64,000 nucleotides of DNA. It comes from Tritrichomonas musculus. Taxonomy: Eukaryota > Parabasalia > Tritrichomonadida > Tritrichomonadidae. The notes beneath the pieces are model-generated. The model was not told where the DNA came from, did not search any database, and saw only the letters and a program-made list of their open reading frames with translations. A program made the translations under genes and the position numbers. The DNA lies in the NCBI GenBank assembly GCA_039105265.1, contig JAPFFF010000006.1:3720001-3784000 (forward strand), in the 5' to 3' direction. Below are positions 1-12,400 of this stretch, piece by piece. Within the stretch, counting starts at the first letter, position 1, and every line of letters begins with the position of its first letter.

Positions 1-260
1 TAATTGACTTTTATTTTTTATCATCCAATCTGATATCTTTTTGTATGAATTTATAAACGTTCATTGCATCGGTTATTTATTATTAAAAAAATTAATATGT
101 TAATTTCACGTCTATTAAATAGACTGTATTTTTCACTTCCTTGGAAATGATTAACTTTTGCTGCAAAATATGTGTTGAATTTATCTTTAATCAAATAAAC
201 TGTACCAAATCCACCTGATTTAAGTTCTCTGATTATTTTATATTCTTTTAAATTAACCAT
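1..260 (-). pseudogene. protein kinase N-terminal fragment, frameshifted
   Basis: Reading leftward from the ATG at 258-260, a 69-codon frame carries the start of a protein kinase domain: YKIIRELKSGGFGTVYLI is a good glycine-rich loop and AAKV holds the ATP-binding lysine. The frame stops at position 51. Another frame then continues to the window edge with residues (FINSYKKISD) that fit the stretch after the alpha-C helix in trichomonad kinases, so a frameshift has probably broken the gene. The catalytic loop lies outside the window. The family is the large tyrosine-kinase-like group common in trichomonads. The alternative is an intact gene with a sequencing error here. Confidence 0.6.
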
Positions 261-544
261 GTAGCTATCATTTGTATCTAGTAATTTATTGTTTGGATTG
301 CAAGCTTTTTATTTCTTGAGTTCATTGGTAGTTTATAATATTATTTTAGACTTAATTTATCCGAAAATGTATTTAAAATTTTGCTTCACTTATACTTGTT
401 TTTGCCCCACTTGTAATTGCTTTTTTCAATGGTTTATACCATTATTTTTTTTTTTTATAAAAGTTTAATGCAAAATATGAATTTAAGGTTATATTAATAT
501 ATAACTTTAAACATTTTATAAAGATTATAATATGATGATTCACC

Positions 545-1304
545 ATGTTTAAATATAATTGTCAAAATGCAAATGGTGATATCCCTTTACATTTTGCTTG
601 TAGAAGTAATAATACTGATGTTGCCACTCTTTTATTGGATAAAACAAAAGATTTAGAAGGAACTGTTCCAAATCTTCAACGTTAATTAAGTTGATAAGAA
701 AAAGCAAACACCACGTTATATTGCTATTATTGTGTAAGTCTTCTTTCCAACCTTGAAAACACCAAACTAAATCTCTACAATGAAGAAAGAAAAACAGCAT
801 TTCTCTTAGCTTGTGATTAGAATGATGATTTGCGATATTAACAAAAATAGAGCCATAATAAAAATAAAAAGAAAGAACAATAATTATTATTATTAATATC
901 AAGATAAGAATCAAAACTTATTTGATTAATTAAGAAATGAATCATCATTGATTGATTCATTAAATAAAAGAAATGCCGCAAAAGAAGGAATAACTAGAAC
1001 AGTTTTCTTTAGAAGAGAGCGACAAAAAAATTGATTGAAAAATCCAGAACAAATAAGCTTTCATATTTATTATTATGAGCCTAAATTTAATTTAGGTTTT
1101 ACACCTATTCTTATTAGTATTGCGAATAGTTTATATCTTACTGTTAAAAAAATACTTCTTTATCCTGATTTAAACATTCAATTATTCGCACAACATTGTG
1201 ATACAGTTGTGAGTTTGACAGCTAAAAATTGGAATGATAACATCACCAATCTTCTTCTTCTTCTTGATTTAAATTATGTACCAAGAATTGAAGATGGTAC
1301 ATAA
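545..1304 (+). pseudogene. ankyrin-repeat gene relic
   Basis: An ATG at 545 opens a 46-codon frame containing NANGDIPLHFACRSNNTDVA, a textbook ankyrin repeat, and stops at 683-685. Downstream, out of frame or behind stops, more repeat pieces follow: KKQTPRYIAI near 690-720, ERKTAFLLACD near 785-820, and a last open stretch from about 1035 to 1304 with GFTPILISIANSLYLTVKKI and PDLNIQLF. The final stretch has no usable ATG. This looks like one ankyrin gene decayed by several frameshifts and stops. Ankyrin proteins are among the largest trichomonad families and bind protein partners; no specific role can be given. Confidence 0.65.
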
Positions 1305-1564
1305 ATCATTCAAATTCATTCTTTTTTGTCCTTTATTAAGAATTTTTAATCTGCAAAGGCACTTATTGATTGAAAATAATGCTATAAGCATATCTGTTTG
1401 ATTTGTGTGCTTATTTTCTATTCTTAAAAAGCAAAGGAATTAAATAATTTATTCTTGCAAAAAAATAAGCATTCTCTAGATAAGAATCTTTCTGAATTAT
1501 TCAAATTTAGATTTCTATGTGATTACATTTAAAATTTAGGCCCCTATCCTAAAAAAATAATCAA

Positions 1565-3748
1565 ATGCAAAAAACATGCTATGAAATTCAAAACGAAATC
1601 TTGGAGCAAAAAACAGCAACAGAAGTTTTTAACAAGCAAATTGATAAACATCTTGATAAAGCTACATCAAATTTAAAGCAATTCATAATTCAAGAACATT
1701 TTTTGTCGCAGCGTCTTTTAATCACAGATTTATTTTGCTCAAAACAAATCAAAAACCCTTTAGAATTATCTACTTTCACAGCAACTGAAGATGACGTCCA
1801 AGCAAACTTTGCTTCAATTGATTTGCCAGACGATATTTCAAAAAATCCAATTAAAGCATTTCTAAATAATTTGTTTGATAATTTAGATACATTTTTGCCA
1901 TCACTTAATCAACTGACAACTGAAACTCTGAATAATTTTGCAGTATCTTCTTTGCAGACGAATCCGTCATCTTTACTTCTTCAATGTATTTTTCCATCCT
2001 TATTTGGTTATTGTTGGTCAGAAGAAGCTTCAGTATCCTTTGGTCATTATTTATCTTCATGGTTTAGCAGTATTTACAAAAGTGATTCTAACTTCTTGAA
2101 AAATTTTGAAAATCATTGGTTATCTCAAGCTATTCGTGGTTATTTCAATTCAATAGATATATATCCTTTTATTCATGCTGCTATTGCACCAATCTTTTTC
2201 GATTTCGTGCAACTTGATTCGAAAACAGAGCAAGAAAATCCCGAAATATTAGTTAATTTTGCAGTTCGTACAATGGAAGCAATCCGTGAAAATTATTCTA
2301 TTCTTCCAAAATGCTTAAATAGTTTTTTCAATGAAATATTAACAACTGTTAGCAGCGAAGAAAATCAAGCAAAGCTCATTCAGTTAACATTTTTTGATAT
2401 TCTAATTGCACCTTGTTTCAAAAAACCGATTCTTTATGGTGTTTCCGATGTTCTTCTGCCATTTGAAGATTATTCCCACTTCTCAGAAGTTTATGATATT
2501 TTTTCAATCAAGTTTGGAACATATTCCGATGATTCCACTTTTCCACAAAATGTTGCTTCATTACCAGAATTTTCAACGTTCAATCCATTTATCATTAAAG
2601 AAGATATTGAAAACAAAGCTTCTTATTCGTTCCCTCTTCTTCAAGAATTTTGTAGCAAAGTCCAATGTGCTCATCACCCTTTGTTGCTTACTACTCATTA
2701 TTTAGCAGTTTTATTCCGTTTTTCAGAATCGCTTATGCAATCAAAAATGCTTCCAAAATCTCTCGAAAGACCATTAAATACTATTTTACAAGATTCAATA
2801 ACAGAGAAACTTGAGAAGCTTCCTGATCACCTTTTCTGGTTTCCTTGTTATTCTTTAACATATCTAAACGTTCCTCCTGTCACTTTTCGAAAAGAAGGAA
2901 AAACTTCCTCATTATATCGTCTGCTTTCCTCAAAAGATCTTCGGATTTCACCTCTCGATACAGACTTTTCTCATGCGCTTTTCATTGCAGGAGAATCAGC
3001 AAATTTAACTACTCATCCTGAGCTTCGTACAGAAGTTGAATGGCTCAAAAAGAGTAGTGGTGGTGACACACTTTCATTTCTCCCTTCAATTGAGAAGGAA
3101 ATTTCAATGAAAGCAGCTGAAATTCAACAGAATCGTGAGCGATGCCTTGATCTTATTTGTTTCTCGGAACTAATGCGTGAAAAAATTGAATCACTTTCCC
3201 TTGGTCCTCAAATGGCTCTTGCGTCAGCTCTTCTTCCAGATTTTAATTTGTATTCGAAAGTAGACATTCTCTCGTCTTTATTCATGACAAACATTCGAAA
3301 TAGAATTAAAGATTATTGTGGCAATTCATTCAATGTTATTGGAAAATATATTGCTGAAGCAATCCTTGTTGAAGTTTCACCAATTTACAAGAAAAGATAC
3401 AATATTGGAGAAAATAGCAATATTAATAATGGAGATAAAAATGATTATTTGGAATCAATTAGGAAAAACCTCATCCAAAAAACAATTTTTGCTTCTTCAT
3501 GTTTTTCAGTAGCCAAGAAACTGGTTCCTTCTTTACATGCAATTTACGAATATGAAGAATTGACAGGTGAAGAAGGGATTATTAAAGAAATTTCAGACCA
3601 AACTTTTACTGAATTTGCTGAAGAAGTTACCTCGCATTTTATCAGTTTACTTTTTCCATTACCAGCCGAGTTGCTTACTCTTGTTTTTACAATCAAAGAT
3701 TTGGAACTTTTAAAGATATTTTCAAACATTTTCACAAAGAAAAAATAA
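1565..3748 (+). CDS. conserved hypothetical protein, helical, 727 aa
   Basis: A clean 727-codon frame begins at an ATG right after an A-rich leader. The product is mostly alpha-helical and Leu/Phe-rich, with a short coiled segment at the N-terminus (about residues 1-50), no signal peptide and no convincing membrane span. Stretches such as residues 140-220 (FGYCWSEEASVSFGHYLSSW) and 365-400 recall the helical fold of RasGAP/VPS9-type regulators of small GTPases, but I see no arginine finger and cannot assign a family. The codon pattern matches the other housekeeping genes here. It may be a Ras/Rab pathway regulator; that is a weak inference. The next gene lies 4 kb away. Confidence 0.85.
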   Translation: MQKTCYEIQNEILEQKTATEVFNKQIDKHLDKATSNLKQFIIQEHFLSQRLLITDLFCSKQIKNPLELSTFTATEDDVQANFASIDLPDDISKNPIKAFLNNLFDNLDTFLPSLNQLTTETLNNFAVSSLQTNPSSLLLQCIFPSLFGYCWSEEASVSFGHYLSSWFSSIYKSDSNFLKNFENHWLSQAIRGYFNSIDIYPFIHAAIAPIFFDFVQLDSKTEQENPEILVNFAVRTMEAIRENYSILPKCLNSFFNEILTTVSSEENQAKLIQLTFFDILIAPCFKKPILYGVSDVLLPFEDYSHFSEVYDIFSIKFGTYSDDSTFPQNVASLPEFSTFNPFIIKEDIENKASYSFPLLQEFCSKVQCAHHPLLLTTHYLAVLFRFSESLMQSKMLPKSLERPLNTILQDSITEKLEKLPDHLFWFPCYSLTYLNVPPVTFRKEGKTSSLYRLLSSKDLRISPLDTDFSHALFIAGESANLTTHPELRTEVEWLKKSSGGDTLSFLPSIEKEISMKAAEIQQNRERCLDLICFSELMREKIESLSLGPQMALASALLPDFNLYSKVDILSSLFMTNIRNRIKDYCGNSFNVIGKYIAEAILVEVSPIYKKRYNIGENSNINNGDKNDYLESIRKNLIQKTIFASSCFSVAKKLVPSLHAIYEYEELTGEEGIIKEISDQTFTEFAEEVTSHFISLLFPLPAELLTLVFTIKDLELLKIFSNIFTKKK

Positions 3749-4190
3749 TTTAGGTTTTAATATACTTTGCTATTATTATTGTTTTATTGTAGAATTTATG
3801 CGTAACTGAAATATTTATATTATTTAATACCTCAGTTTCTTATACATACACATTTTTAGTTAAATGTTTCTTAATTTTTATAAAAGTTATTGTATTTATT
3901 GATTTTATTTTATTTTATTTTTTTTTTTTTTTTTTTTTTTGAAATATTAATTTAATATAATAAAGTAATACCGTTTCATTTATTTAAAAATATATTGATA
4001 TCAATAGAGATGGCTGAATTTGCTTTAAAGAATCCTATATTGTATTTTATCTTTTGTTGGAATTTTTTTATGATTTTTGAAATTGACCTTAATATTGGCC
4101 TTATAATACGATCATTAGATTTCTCAATATTATCGATGTAATGAAGTTCCAAGTTAAGAATCACTCAATTTCTTAGAAACCCAAAAAAAA
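3749..4190. other. intergenic region with a 23-T tract
   Basis: Very AT-rich sequence downstream of the 727-aa gene, with a run of 23 T at 3918-3940. No coding pattern or structured RNA was seen. Confidence 0.5.
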
Positions 4191-4758
4191 GTCAGATTTT
4201 TGTGGGTTTGGGTCGAAGAAATTAGGTAATCCCATATGTATGGGTACTGGATTCTCTTCCGTCATTTATTTATATATTCATATATTATATTAATTAAGAG
4301 TTAATTAGATTATTTTATAAATACCAGAATATTTTAATGGGCAATAAGTGATATATCAACGATTTTATTTTTAAATGAGAAATGATCGTTTTTTTATTTT
4401 TTGAATAAGATCATTGAAATATTTGAATATAAAAATTTAATTATGAAATATTTTTATCTTTTAGAACTACTTATATTTATAAATTATTTAATATAAATAA
4501 AAATATATAAATATATTATATTAGAAAAAATATTAATGTTAAGAATTATGTTTATTTTTTGGAGCTAAAAAAACAATTTAATATCTTTTGGTCAAGTGTA
4601 ACAATTTTTTCGTTGAGCGCAAATAAAAGAATTCGTTTGTTGGTTCTAAAAATATGGAATTTTTCAATATTTGACCAGAATTTCATAATTTTTGGCTTAA
4701 AAAATAATATAATTTTTTCAATCTTTGAAAAAAATAGTAGATTTCTAGGATAATTATT

Positions 4759-4965
4759 TCAAAAAGAAATAATTATATTTAAGACATCTTTTAAATCTTG
4801 CGAATTTTCATCAATTTTGTAATCATTAAAAATGCGAATTAAATTTTCATAATTTTCTTCAAGATCATCTGAATTTTTCAAGAATTCCATTAAAGAAGAT
4901 TCGACAAGTTCTCGAGAATGCATATATATTATGATATCTGAGTTTTCTTTCAAGAATTCACTCAT
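4759..4965 (-). pseudogene. N-terminal fragment of an ankyrin-family protein
   Basis: A 68-codon frame starts at an ATG at 4963-4965. Its acidic helical sequence (MEFLKNSDDLEENYENLIRI, then DLKDVLNIIIS) resembles the capping region that precedes the ankyrin repeats in trichomonad ankyrin proteins. No repeats follow, so only the 5' end of such a gene survives. It could be a short expressed ORF; the family resemblance rests on pattern memory only. Confidence 0.45.
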
Positions 4966-5028
4966 TTTTATTTTATAAAGTAATAAAAAGTGACAAAATA
5001 GCTTGTATGCATTTTTTTAAAAAAACTG

Positions 5029-5747
5029 CTGATTAAAAGTTCATTCCCAATATAAATATAAATATAATGTAATTTATCACTATTATATTTTTATTTATTT
5101 AATATAAATTCGGAGCTCTATAACAAGATATTAAAGATTCTTATTTATCGTTTTTTCATTTTCAAATATTTTGAATTGCTAAAAATTTATGATAAAAAAA
5201 AGAAATTTCTCAGAACTTTTTTTAGAAAATTGCTGATTAAAAGTTCATTCCCGATATAAATATAAGTATATTATAATATAATACTATTATATATTTATTT
5301 ATTTAATATAAATTCGGAGCTCTATAACAAGATATTAAAGATTCTTATTTATCGTTTTTTCATTTTCAAATATTTTGAATTGCTAAAAATTTATGATAAA
5401 AAAAAGAAATTTCTCAGAACTTTTTTTAGAAAATTGCTGATTAAAAGTTCATTCCCGATATAAATATAAGTATATTATAATATAATACTATTATATATTT
5501 ATTTATTTAATATAAATTCGGAGCTCTATAACAAGATATTAAAGATTCTTATTTATCGTTTTTTCATTTTCAAATATTTTGAATTGCTAAAAATTTATGA
5601 TAAAAAAAAGAAACTTCTCAGAACTTTTTTTTAAAAATTGCTGATTAAAAGTTCATTCCCGATATAAATATAAGTATATTATAATATAATACTATTATAT
5701 ATTTATTTATTTAATATAAATTCGGAGCTCTATAACAAGATATTAAA
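5029..5747. repeat. 204-bp tandem repeat, about 3.5 copies
   Basis: The phrase GATTAAAAGTTCATTCCC begins at 5031, 5235, 5439 and 5643, an exact 204-bp period. Each unit carries ATTCGGAGCTCTATAACAAG and TTATCGTTTTTTCATTTTC. Copies two to four are nearly identical; the first has diverged in its AT-rich middle; the last breaks off near 5747. The unit has no coding capacity. Confidence 0.9.
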
Positions 5748-5960
5748 TGATTTTAAATTTCTTTCAATATTTATATAACTATTGAAAAATTATAAATCTT
5801 AATTTGGTCAACTTTTATTAATTAAATGCTTTTTTATATTATTATATATATAAAAATAAAATAAAAAATTTTTTTCATAAATAAAAATTTTAAATATTTT
5901 AACGAATTTTGATCGTCTACCCACACATATGTAATCCCAAAAGAAACGAAACCCAAACAA

Positions 5961-7737
5961 ACCAAGTCAAATCCAAATCTTTAAAAAATGATTTAGACTT
6001 AATATTTTATCTCTTTGACCTCCGACTACTTGCATATATAGAATATTTATTTATTATTAATGATATATTTATTTAATACATTTATTAAAATATTAAATTT
6101 TCTAACGGTACGTTTTGAGATATTATCAAACAATTTTAAGCCCAAAAAACAAAAATTCAATGGTTTATGACAATTTTAATGAGAAAGTAATGAAAATATT
6201 TTTCATCAAAAACAAAGGAAATTCGATAAATTATGCATGAAAATGCAAATTATTATCAAGTGGCGGTATTATTAAGAAAGATTACACTGCTAAGAATCGC
6301 CACAAATGAGTACAATCCCAGTTATTTCATAACTCTAAAAAGATTCAAAATTTGAAAAAGCAAGCAGCAATATGATGTAATCTACAAGCTTTCACCTTTG
6401 TATAATTGGTTATTTTATAAGCATTGCTCTACAAAAGATGGAACAAATTTTCAGTTTTGAAAAGCTATTCAATCATCTTTTACTACTTGTTTTTAACGTA
6501 TTTATCGTGTTAAAAGACTATTTTGCGTACCAAATTTTACTTATTTGCAAATGATATGAGTTGAAAATCATATATTCATTTTTTACAAAGATAAAAAAGT
6601 AATACCTAAAAACTTTGGTAAAATAATACGTATTATATTTATATGGTTTATTAAAATAGAGCTTTTTTAAATACTTATCGAAATAAACATAATATATTAA
6701 AGATTTTGATATTATCAATTTTACAATGCTTCTCTCAATTTATTCGTTTTTTTGTTCATACCATTTTGGCCCACCAAATATTGTGATGAAAAAATTGAAT
6801 TACTCTCTCAAAAGCACAACTATTCTAAAATTAATCCCTAATATGTTTTATATCTATAAAAATAAATACAAAAAAAAGCTCAGTTAAAATTTTTATCTGA
6901 AAATAATTTTGTGATAACTCATTGATTTCCCTGAAATATTTTAAATTTTGATAGTGGTCTCATAAAATATAAATTTTATATTTGCAAAATATCTATAAAA
7001 TCAAATCAAAAAATGAAAGAATATAAATATGGTCTTGCTAGTAATTAAAATTTACATTTGAAAAAATATAAAACTCATTATGCAAATAAATAGTTATATC
7101 AAAACCCAAGATTTTTAATGAAAATAACAAAAACAAAGATATCTTAATTATTTTACCGTGAGCGCGTGATATTTTTTAAAATTATATATAAATATTTAAT
7201 GCTGCAAAATATAAAATGTTAAAAATGTATTGTTAAAATATGAAATAATTTCGATATAATTTTTTTTACAATTTTAGTTTTTGTTGGGTTTATATGATAT
7301 ATAGAGGCCAACCGACTTACATATAATATCTAAAATAAAAACCCACCACAAAAACAAAAATTGCGGTTTTTGGGTTTTTGAACCCAAGGAAATTGAGTGA
7401 ATATAAGTAGGGATTATCATAGATCTTATAAAATAATAATACTGTTAATAGTAAATCATTAACTATATGGAAATAAAATATATAAAAAACGTATAAATCA
7501 TGCATATATACAAAATGAAATCTGTATTTTAAAATAATCAAAATGAATGTTTGAAAAGAATCAGAACCACTTTACAAAAAAAATAATTCAGAGAAATAAA
7601 TCTATTGATTCGTTAAGCTAGCACACAAATTTGAAAGAGAATTTGGCTATTTTTTATTCAAAGAAAATTTTTTTTCAAATAAAATAAACACTATTTGATA
7701 GAATAGTGAAAACACAGTGATCTATTTATTTTTCCTA
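5961..7737. other. AT-rich intergenic region
   Basis: Nearly 1.8 kb with no supportable gene. Short frames at 6518-6718 and 7317-7541 are AT-biased noise. A 40-codon frame from 6233 has better composition but no recognisable family. Confidence 0.5.
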
Positions 7738-7739
7738 TA

Positions 7740-7744
7740 TCATA
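7740..7744 (+). promoter_or_regulatory. initiator (Inr) element
   Basis: TCATA fits the trichomonad initiator TCA+1Y(T/A). The A at 7742 would be the transcription start, giving a 7-nt leader before the ATG at 7749, typical of trichomonad mRNAs. Confidence 0.5.
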
Positions 7745-7748
7745 AAAG

Positions 7749-9155
7749 ATGGACGCTTTTTACTCGTTTTTTACGCGTCCAGACCTTAAACTTGTTGATG
7801 TTTTTGAATCTCCTGATTTAGTTTCGGCTTTACAAGCAGAATCGCCGTCTTTTTTTAATTATCTCTCTCAAGATTCAGTTATAACAGAGCTCGCTGAATG
7901 GTGTATTACTTCAAAATTTGTTAATCACCCAAATTACCAAAAATATTCAGTTATTGCTGTTTCTATTTTTCTCTCAGCTTCAATGAATATTTTTGATTTT
8001 GTCCTCAAAAGCAAGACATTTGCTGAAACTCTTCATCACTTTCTTGAATCAGATGATTCGTGTAATTCGAGATTGTGTGGTCATTTTTATCGAATATTAT
8101 CAACTCAAATTCGTTGGGGAACGCCTGCTCTTTTTACATCGTACAATGATACACAAAAATTATTATTTAATAGAATTCAAATGTCAGCAATTCGTGATAT
8201 GATTGAACTAATTATATTAACTTCAGCTTATGAAACTTTAAATACGCAGCAGGTTCTCACTGACCTAGCTGAAATGTCATCAAAGAATGGTAAATTTAGT
8301 TATGATGCGGAATCATGTTTAATTGATATATTTACGTCTTTAACAGTTGATTCAGATATTTTTATTAATTTTTGTCATCCAGAATTTATAAATAGTATGG
8401 TTAATGCAGCAATTTTATCTCCTTCACCATGTATGGCTCATGATATTTTAAAAATGATTATATCTATCTCAAAAATATCTCCAGAGTCAATAATTCTTAG
8501 TGAAGAGCAAAAAAGAATTTTATTAATTAATCCAGATAATATTACTAATTTAAGTGTGACAGCTATACCTCTTATTATTGCTACCTCAAATAATGAAAAT
8601 AATTGTGGTCACCATTCAATTGTAGATATATTTTCGCTATTTTTCCATGATAGAGCCCATCCAATGCTTCATAACCATCTTTGCTCAATGTTAGATGATG
8701 CAACTTGTGATGATATTAATCAAATTGCATCAATTCCAAATTTCCTTCATAATTTAATTGATTGTTATGGAACTCCAAAATGGTGTCCTCATATGTTAAA
8801 AATTGCCCTTGCCTTTATTTCAGTAGAAAAGGCTGGGCAATCTCTTCGATCAAAAAATTGGTGCGGCTTTATTCGTCATAAATTTATGCCAATAATTAAT
8901 CTTCTCGATAATGGTTATGGTGGAAGCATCTCCACTGCTGGTTTTGGTAGTGATTCTTTTGAACCAAATATATATATTAATATTACAGATTTGAATAGTA
9001 GTAATAATAACCATAATAATAACGGCTTTATTCAATATTGGGATGAAGAAGAGGAAGAGGAAGTAGAATTTTCACTCATCAATCAGGATGAAAGTCCACC
9101 CAAAAATATTAATGAAGACAATGATCATTCTGATGAATTAGAAATCCAAATTTAA
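7749..9155 (+). CDS. SAPS-domain regulatory subunit of protein phosphatase 6
   Basis: This 468-aa helical-repeat protein resembles the SAPS family (Sit4-associated proteins, PPP6R), which hold and target the PP6/Sit4 catalytic subunit. The order of features matches: a short N-terminal segment, then FFNYLSQDSVITELAEWCI at about residues 36-54 where SAPS proteins have an LL.FL..p.vl..ll motif, then YSVIAVSIFLSAS and the HFLESDDSCNSRLCGHFYRI helix near residues 95-120. The tail (about 430-468) is acidic, with a run of Glu. It is shorter than animal PP6R proteins, mainly by lacking the long disordered C-terminus. The initiator 7 nt upstream supports the start. The assignment rests on motif order. 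Confidence 0.7.
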   Translation: MDAFYSFFTRPDLKLVDVFESPDLVSALQAESPSFFNYLSQDSVITELAEWCITSKFVNHPNYQKYSVIAVSIFLSASMNIFDFVLKSKTFAETLHHFLESDDSCNSRLCGHFYRILSTQIRWGTPALFTSYNDTQKLLFNRIQMSAIRDMIELIILTSAYETLNTQQVLTDLAEMSSKNGKFSYDAESCLIDIFTSLTVDSDIFINFCHPEFINSMVNAAILSPSPCMAHDILKMIISISKISPESIILSEEQKRILLINPDNITNLSVTAIPLIIATSNNENNCGHHSIVDIFSLFFHDRAHPMLHNHLCSMLDDATCDDINQIASIPNFLHNLIDCYGTPKWCPHMLKIALAFISVEKAGQSLRSKNWCGFIRHKFMPIINLLDNGYGGSISTAGFGSDSFEPNIYINITDLNSSNNNHNNNGFIQYWDEEEEEEVEFSLINQDESPPKNINEDNDHSDELEIQI

Positions 9156-9459
9156 ATTTGTTTATTTATTTTATTTGTAGTTGTTTTGACTTTTCTTTTT
9201 CCCAATTTTGAGTTTTGTATTTTGTATTAAAAATTATACATCTTATCTAGCGTTTTATATTTTTCGTATTTAATTTGTATCTCTCTTTATTTTTGTCTCA
9301 TCTTCCATTATTATAGTTTTGAGAAAAAAAAAAAAAATGTTATCAAATAATTTACATCAGTCTTTTTGATATTATGAATATTATAAATATAATAAATTAA
9401 TAATAAAGCAAAACGTTGTAAAATTGATTTAGAACAAGATAAATGTATTTATAATAATA
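9156..9459. other. convergent 3' intergenic spacer
   Basis: About 300 bases between two convergent genes. It is AT-rich with an A13 run near 9325 and contains nothing else recognisable. Confidence 0.5.
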
Positions 9460-12400
9460 TTAATAACGCAATGCAGACAATTTCTTTGATGAATTAGTAT
9501 TTAATTGTGGATGCTGAGACAAAATTAGATCGGCCAATGCATCCTCTGTGGGTTGATTTCCTTTCGCTTTTAATAATTTCCTAATTACTAATTCTTGCTT
9601 ATCCCTTCTTTCTAATTCATTCTTAATTTTTGTAATTGTCTGCTTAAATGATTCTTCGTTTAAGGTTTGAAGAGGATCAAAATATGTTGAAAACTGTTGA
9701 GCCAAATAACCAAACAAGGCTCTTTTTTCGTTTTCCCATTTGCTCTTTTCTTCTTCGGCTTCAACACTATATTTGGTTTGTATGGCCATGATCTGTGTTC
9801 TAGTTTGTGCTTCACTTAATTTCTTTTCACGTTCAGCCGAATTGACTTGAGCCTGCAATTGAAGATCAGCCTTTTGTAGCTTGAAATTTAATTGCACTAT
9901 TTGTTGATTCATTTCTTTCATCTTCTTTTCATTTGCTTCGAATTCATTTTGCATTGCTTGAACTATAACTTCAGTTTGTGAACTCTTATCGCGTAATTGT
10001 TCGATCATTTCTTGATAATGATTTTCAACTTGTTGAATTTCTGTATCTTTCTGAGCTATGATTGAATTTAATTGAGCAATTGTATCATCTTTATCATTCA
10101 ATTCTTTCTGATTATCACCCATTTGTTGTTTCATCTTCCTTGAATCGTCATTCATTTTCTTAGATATTTCTTCCCATTGTTTTAATGAAGATTCAAGTTC
10201 TTTGTTCTTCTTTCGAAGACTACTAATGACGGCATCTTTTTTCTTATGAGCTGTCTTTTGATCTTGTATCATTGATGAATATTCATTTCTAAGGTTCGTA
10301 ATATCATTTTCATCATAATAGCTTTTATTTTCTTGTCTTTGCTGATAACTAATATCATCAAGCAATGTTTTGTGCTGATTATGGAGATCATTAAGTTGTG
10401 CTTGAAGATCGTTTATTGTTTCATAAGCTCTATCATTAGCTGTTTTAAGCGTATCGACTTGTTCTTGACTCTTTTTCTGGCATTCAACAAATGTGGCTTT
10501 ACAATCGCGAAGTTCATTCTTCTTTTTCTTTTCTTTAGCTTTTACATCTTTAATTTGTTGTCGTAAACTTTCAATAGTTTGAGTAAGTTCTTCATAATCA
10601 TGTTCACTATAATGACGAGGAGTTGCTTCTATTTCATTTATGCGCTGCTCAAGAGCAATTTTTTGATTGTAAAGGTCAGAAACGGCGGCGATTATTTCCT
10701 TGAGATCAAGCGAATCTTTTTCAATGACACGTAGAATTGAAGTCGCGAAGTTTGCAATTGTGTCGTTTGATGTCTTGAGTTTATCTTTCAATTCTTTAGT
10801 TTCTGCATCATGGTCAAAATTAATCTTATCAACCCATTTTGAAACTACACTAAAAATGTGTTTGATTCTTTGATTTAATTCCATGCCTTCATTGCATGCA
10901 AAATCGCGAAGTATTTCTTGAAGTTCTTCTGGAAGAGTTCCATAATCCCATTGTTTTGGATCGTTATTATAATCTAAATTGTTTTGGTCTATTAAAGCTC
11001 GTTTCATAATAGTTGGTTTTGTATCTTTCACCGTTTTTTGTAGTTTGGCAATTATTGATTCTGAATTAGATATGCACTGATTTTGTGAGTGAACTAATAA
11101 TATTAATTGGTCGCGATCTTGTGTAAGTTTTTTAATTTCATTGCATTGTGAATTTGTTAATTCTTCGAAATATTCAACTGACTTCTTTAAATTTGCTGTT
11201 TCAGTGGATGATATTTCATACTTATTTTGTCTTTCATCATTATCTAGCTTTGTCTGTAAAATCAGATTTTCAAGTTCCTTCTTTTCTTCTTTTAATTGTT
11301 CAATCTGAGAATTCAAAAATGAAATCATTTTCTGAGCCTCTTTAAGATCCTTTTGGAGATTATCAGCTTTGCCTTGGTACTCTTTCGCCTTTCTAGTTAA
11401 TTTATCTCTCATTTTTTCTGTATCATTTAACTGAGCTTGGAATGAATTTGTCTGGGTTTGAAGTTGAGTCAATGAAAGTTGTGTTTCTTTCAGTTGTGAT
11501 TTTAATTTTGATTCTTTCAATAACTGTTCGGTTGGTATCTGTGGTTCATTAATTACTTCTGTTTGAGTTCCAACGGTGTATTCCTTCTTTGGTTCAGTAT
11601 ATTGTTTTGTCAAATTAACTATTTCTCTTTGATGTTCTGATTTGAGCCTTCTGATCTCATTTACATATTTTCTTTTCATTTCTTCAATGTCAGTCTTTTC
11701 ACCAGCTTGTCTTGATTCAGCTAAATCTGCTCCTTGCCTTAATTGGATTACTTCCAATTCAAGTTGTTTTCTCCTAACTTTTTCTTTTTCAAGCTTTTCT
11801 TTAATTGATTTTAATTTCTTTTTGTCGTTGGAAGTATTATCTTCTGTCCGTGTTAATGTAGGTTCTGATGGTTCAGGAATTGGAGCAGGATGCATCATAA
11901 ATTCAATTAAATCTTGAACACTATTAAATTTCAGATGGAAAAAATTGTGTGACAAGCTGAATATTTTATTTAATTGGTTTCGAATGATTGAATTTTCAGT
12001 TTGAGTTTGATATAAAAGTTCTTCATTATTTTTCAATTTTGTGGCATAGCGATCGGCTTCTAATTTTAATTTATTTTGTAGTTCATAGATCTGAGAATTA
12101 AGTTCATATATTTGATCTTGATGTTCTCGATCAGTTGCAGTTTGATTCAAATTGGCGTCATTCTTTCTTTCATTGTTGTTTGCTAGCATTATTTTAAATC
12201 TCTGCTGGAGATCATCGTTTTCCCTATTAAGTCTGAGAATTTTTTGTTTAAGATCAGCGTTTTCTTTGTTAACTTCATCCATTTTTGTGAATACTCCTAC
12301 GGCATCGTTGAATTGAGATTGAAGATTCTTTAATTCTGTTGAAAGTTGTAAATTCAATTCACGAAGCTGCGCATTTTCAGCATGAGCCTTTGATATCTCA

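Larger units (their letters stand above)
4202..5960. repeat. repeat-rich block bounded by imperfect inverted repeats
   Basis: The segment at 4202-4246 (ending CATATGTATGGGTA) is repeated in inverted, diverged form at 5918-5960 (TACCCACACATATG). Both outer flanks carry GGGTTTGGGT-like sequence. Between them lie an ankyrin gene fragment and a 204-bp tandem array. This could be an old non-autonomous element, but the inverted repeats are imperfect and no clear target duplication is visible. Confidence 0.35.

Noticed and set aside
549..914. 121-codon minus-strand ORF
   Set aside because: It is antisense to the ankyrin relic and has a low-complexity Leu/Ile/Phe-rich product.
6233..6355. 40-codon ATG frame with balanced composition
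   Set aside because: Too short, with no family resemblance and no continuation in other frames that I could defend.
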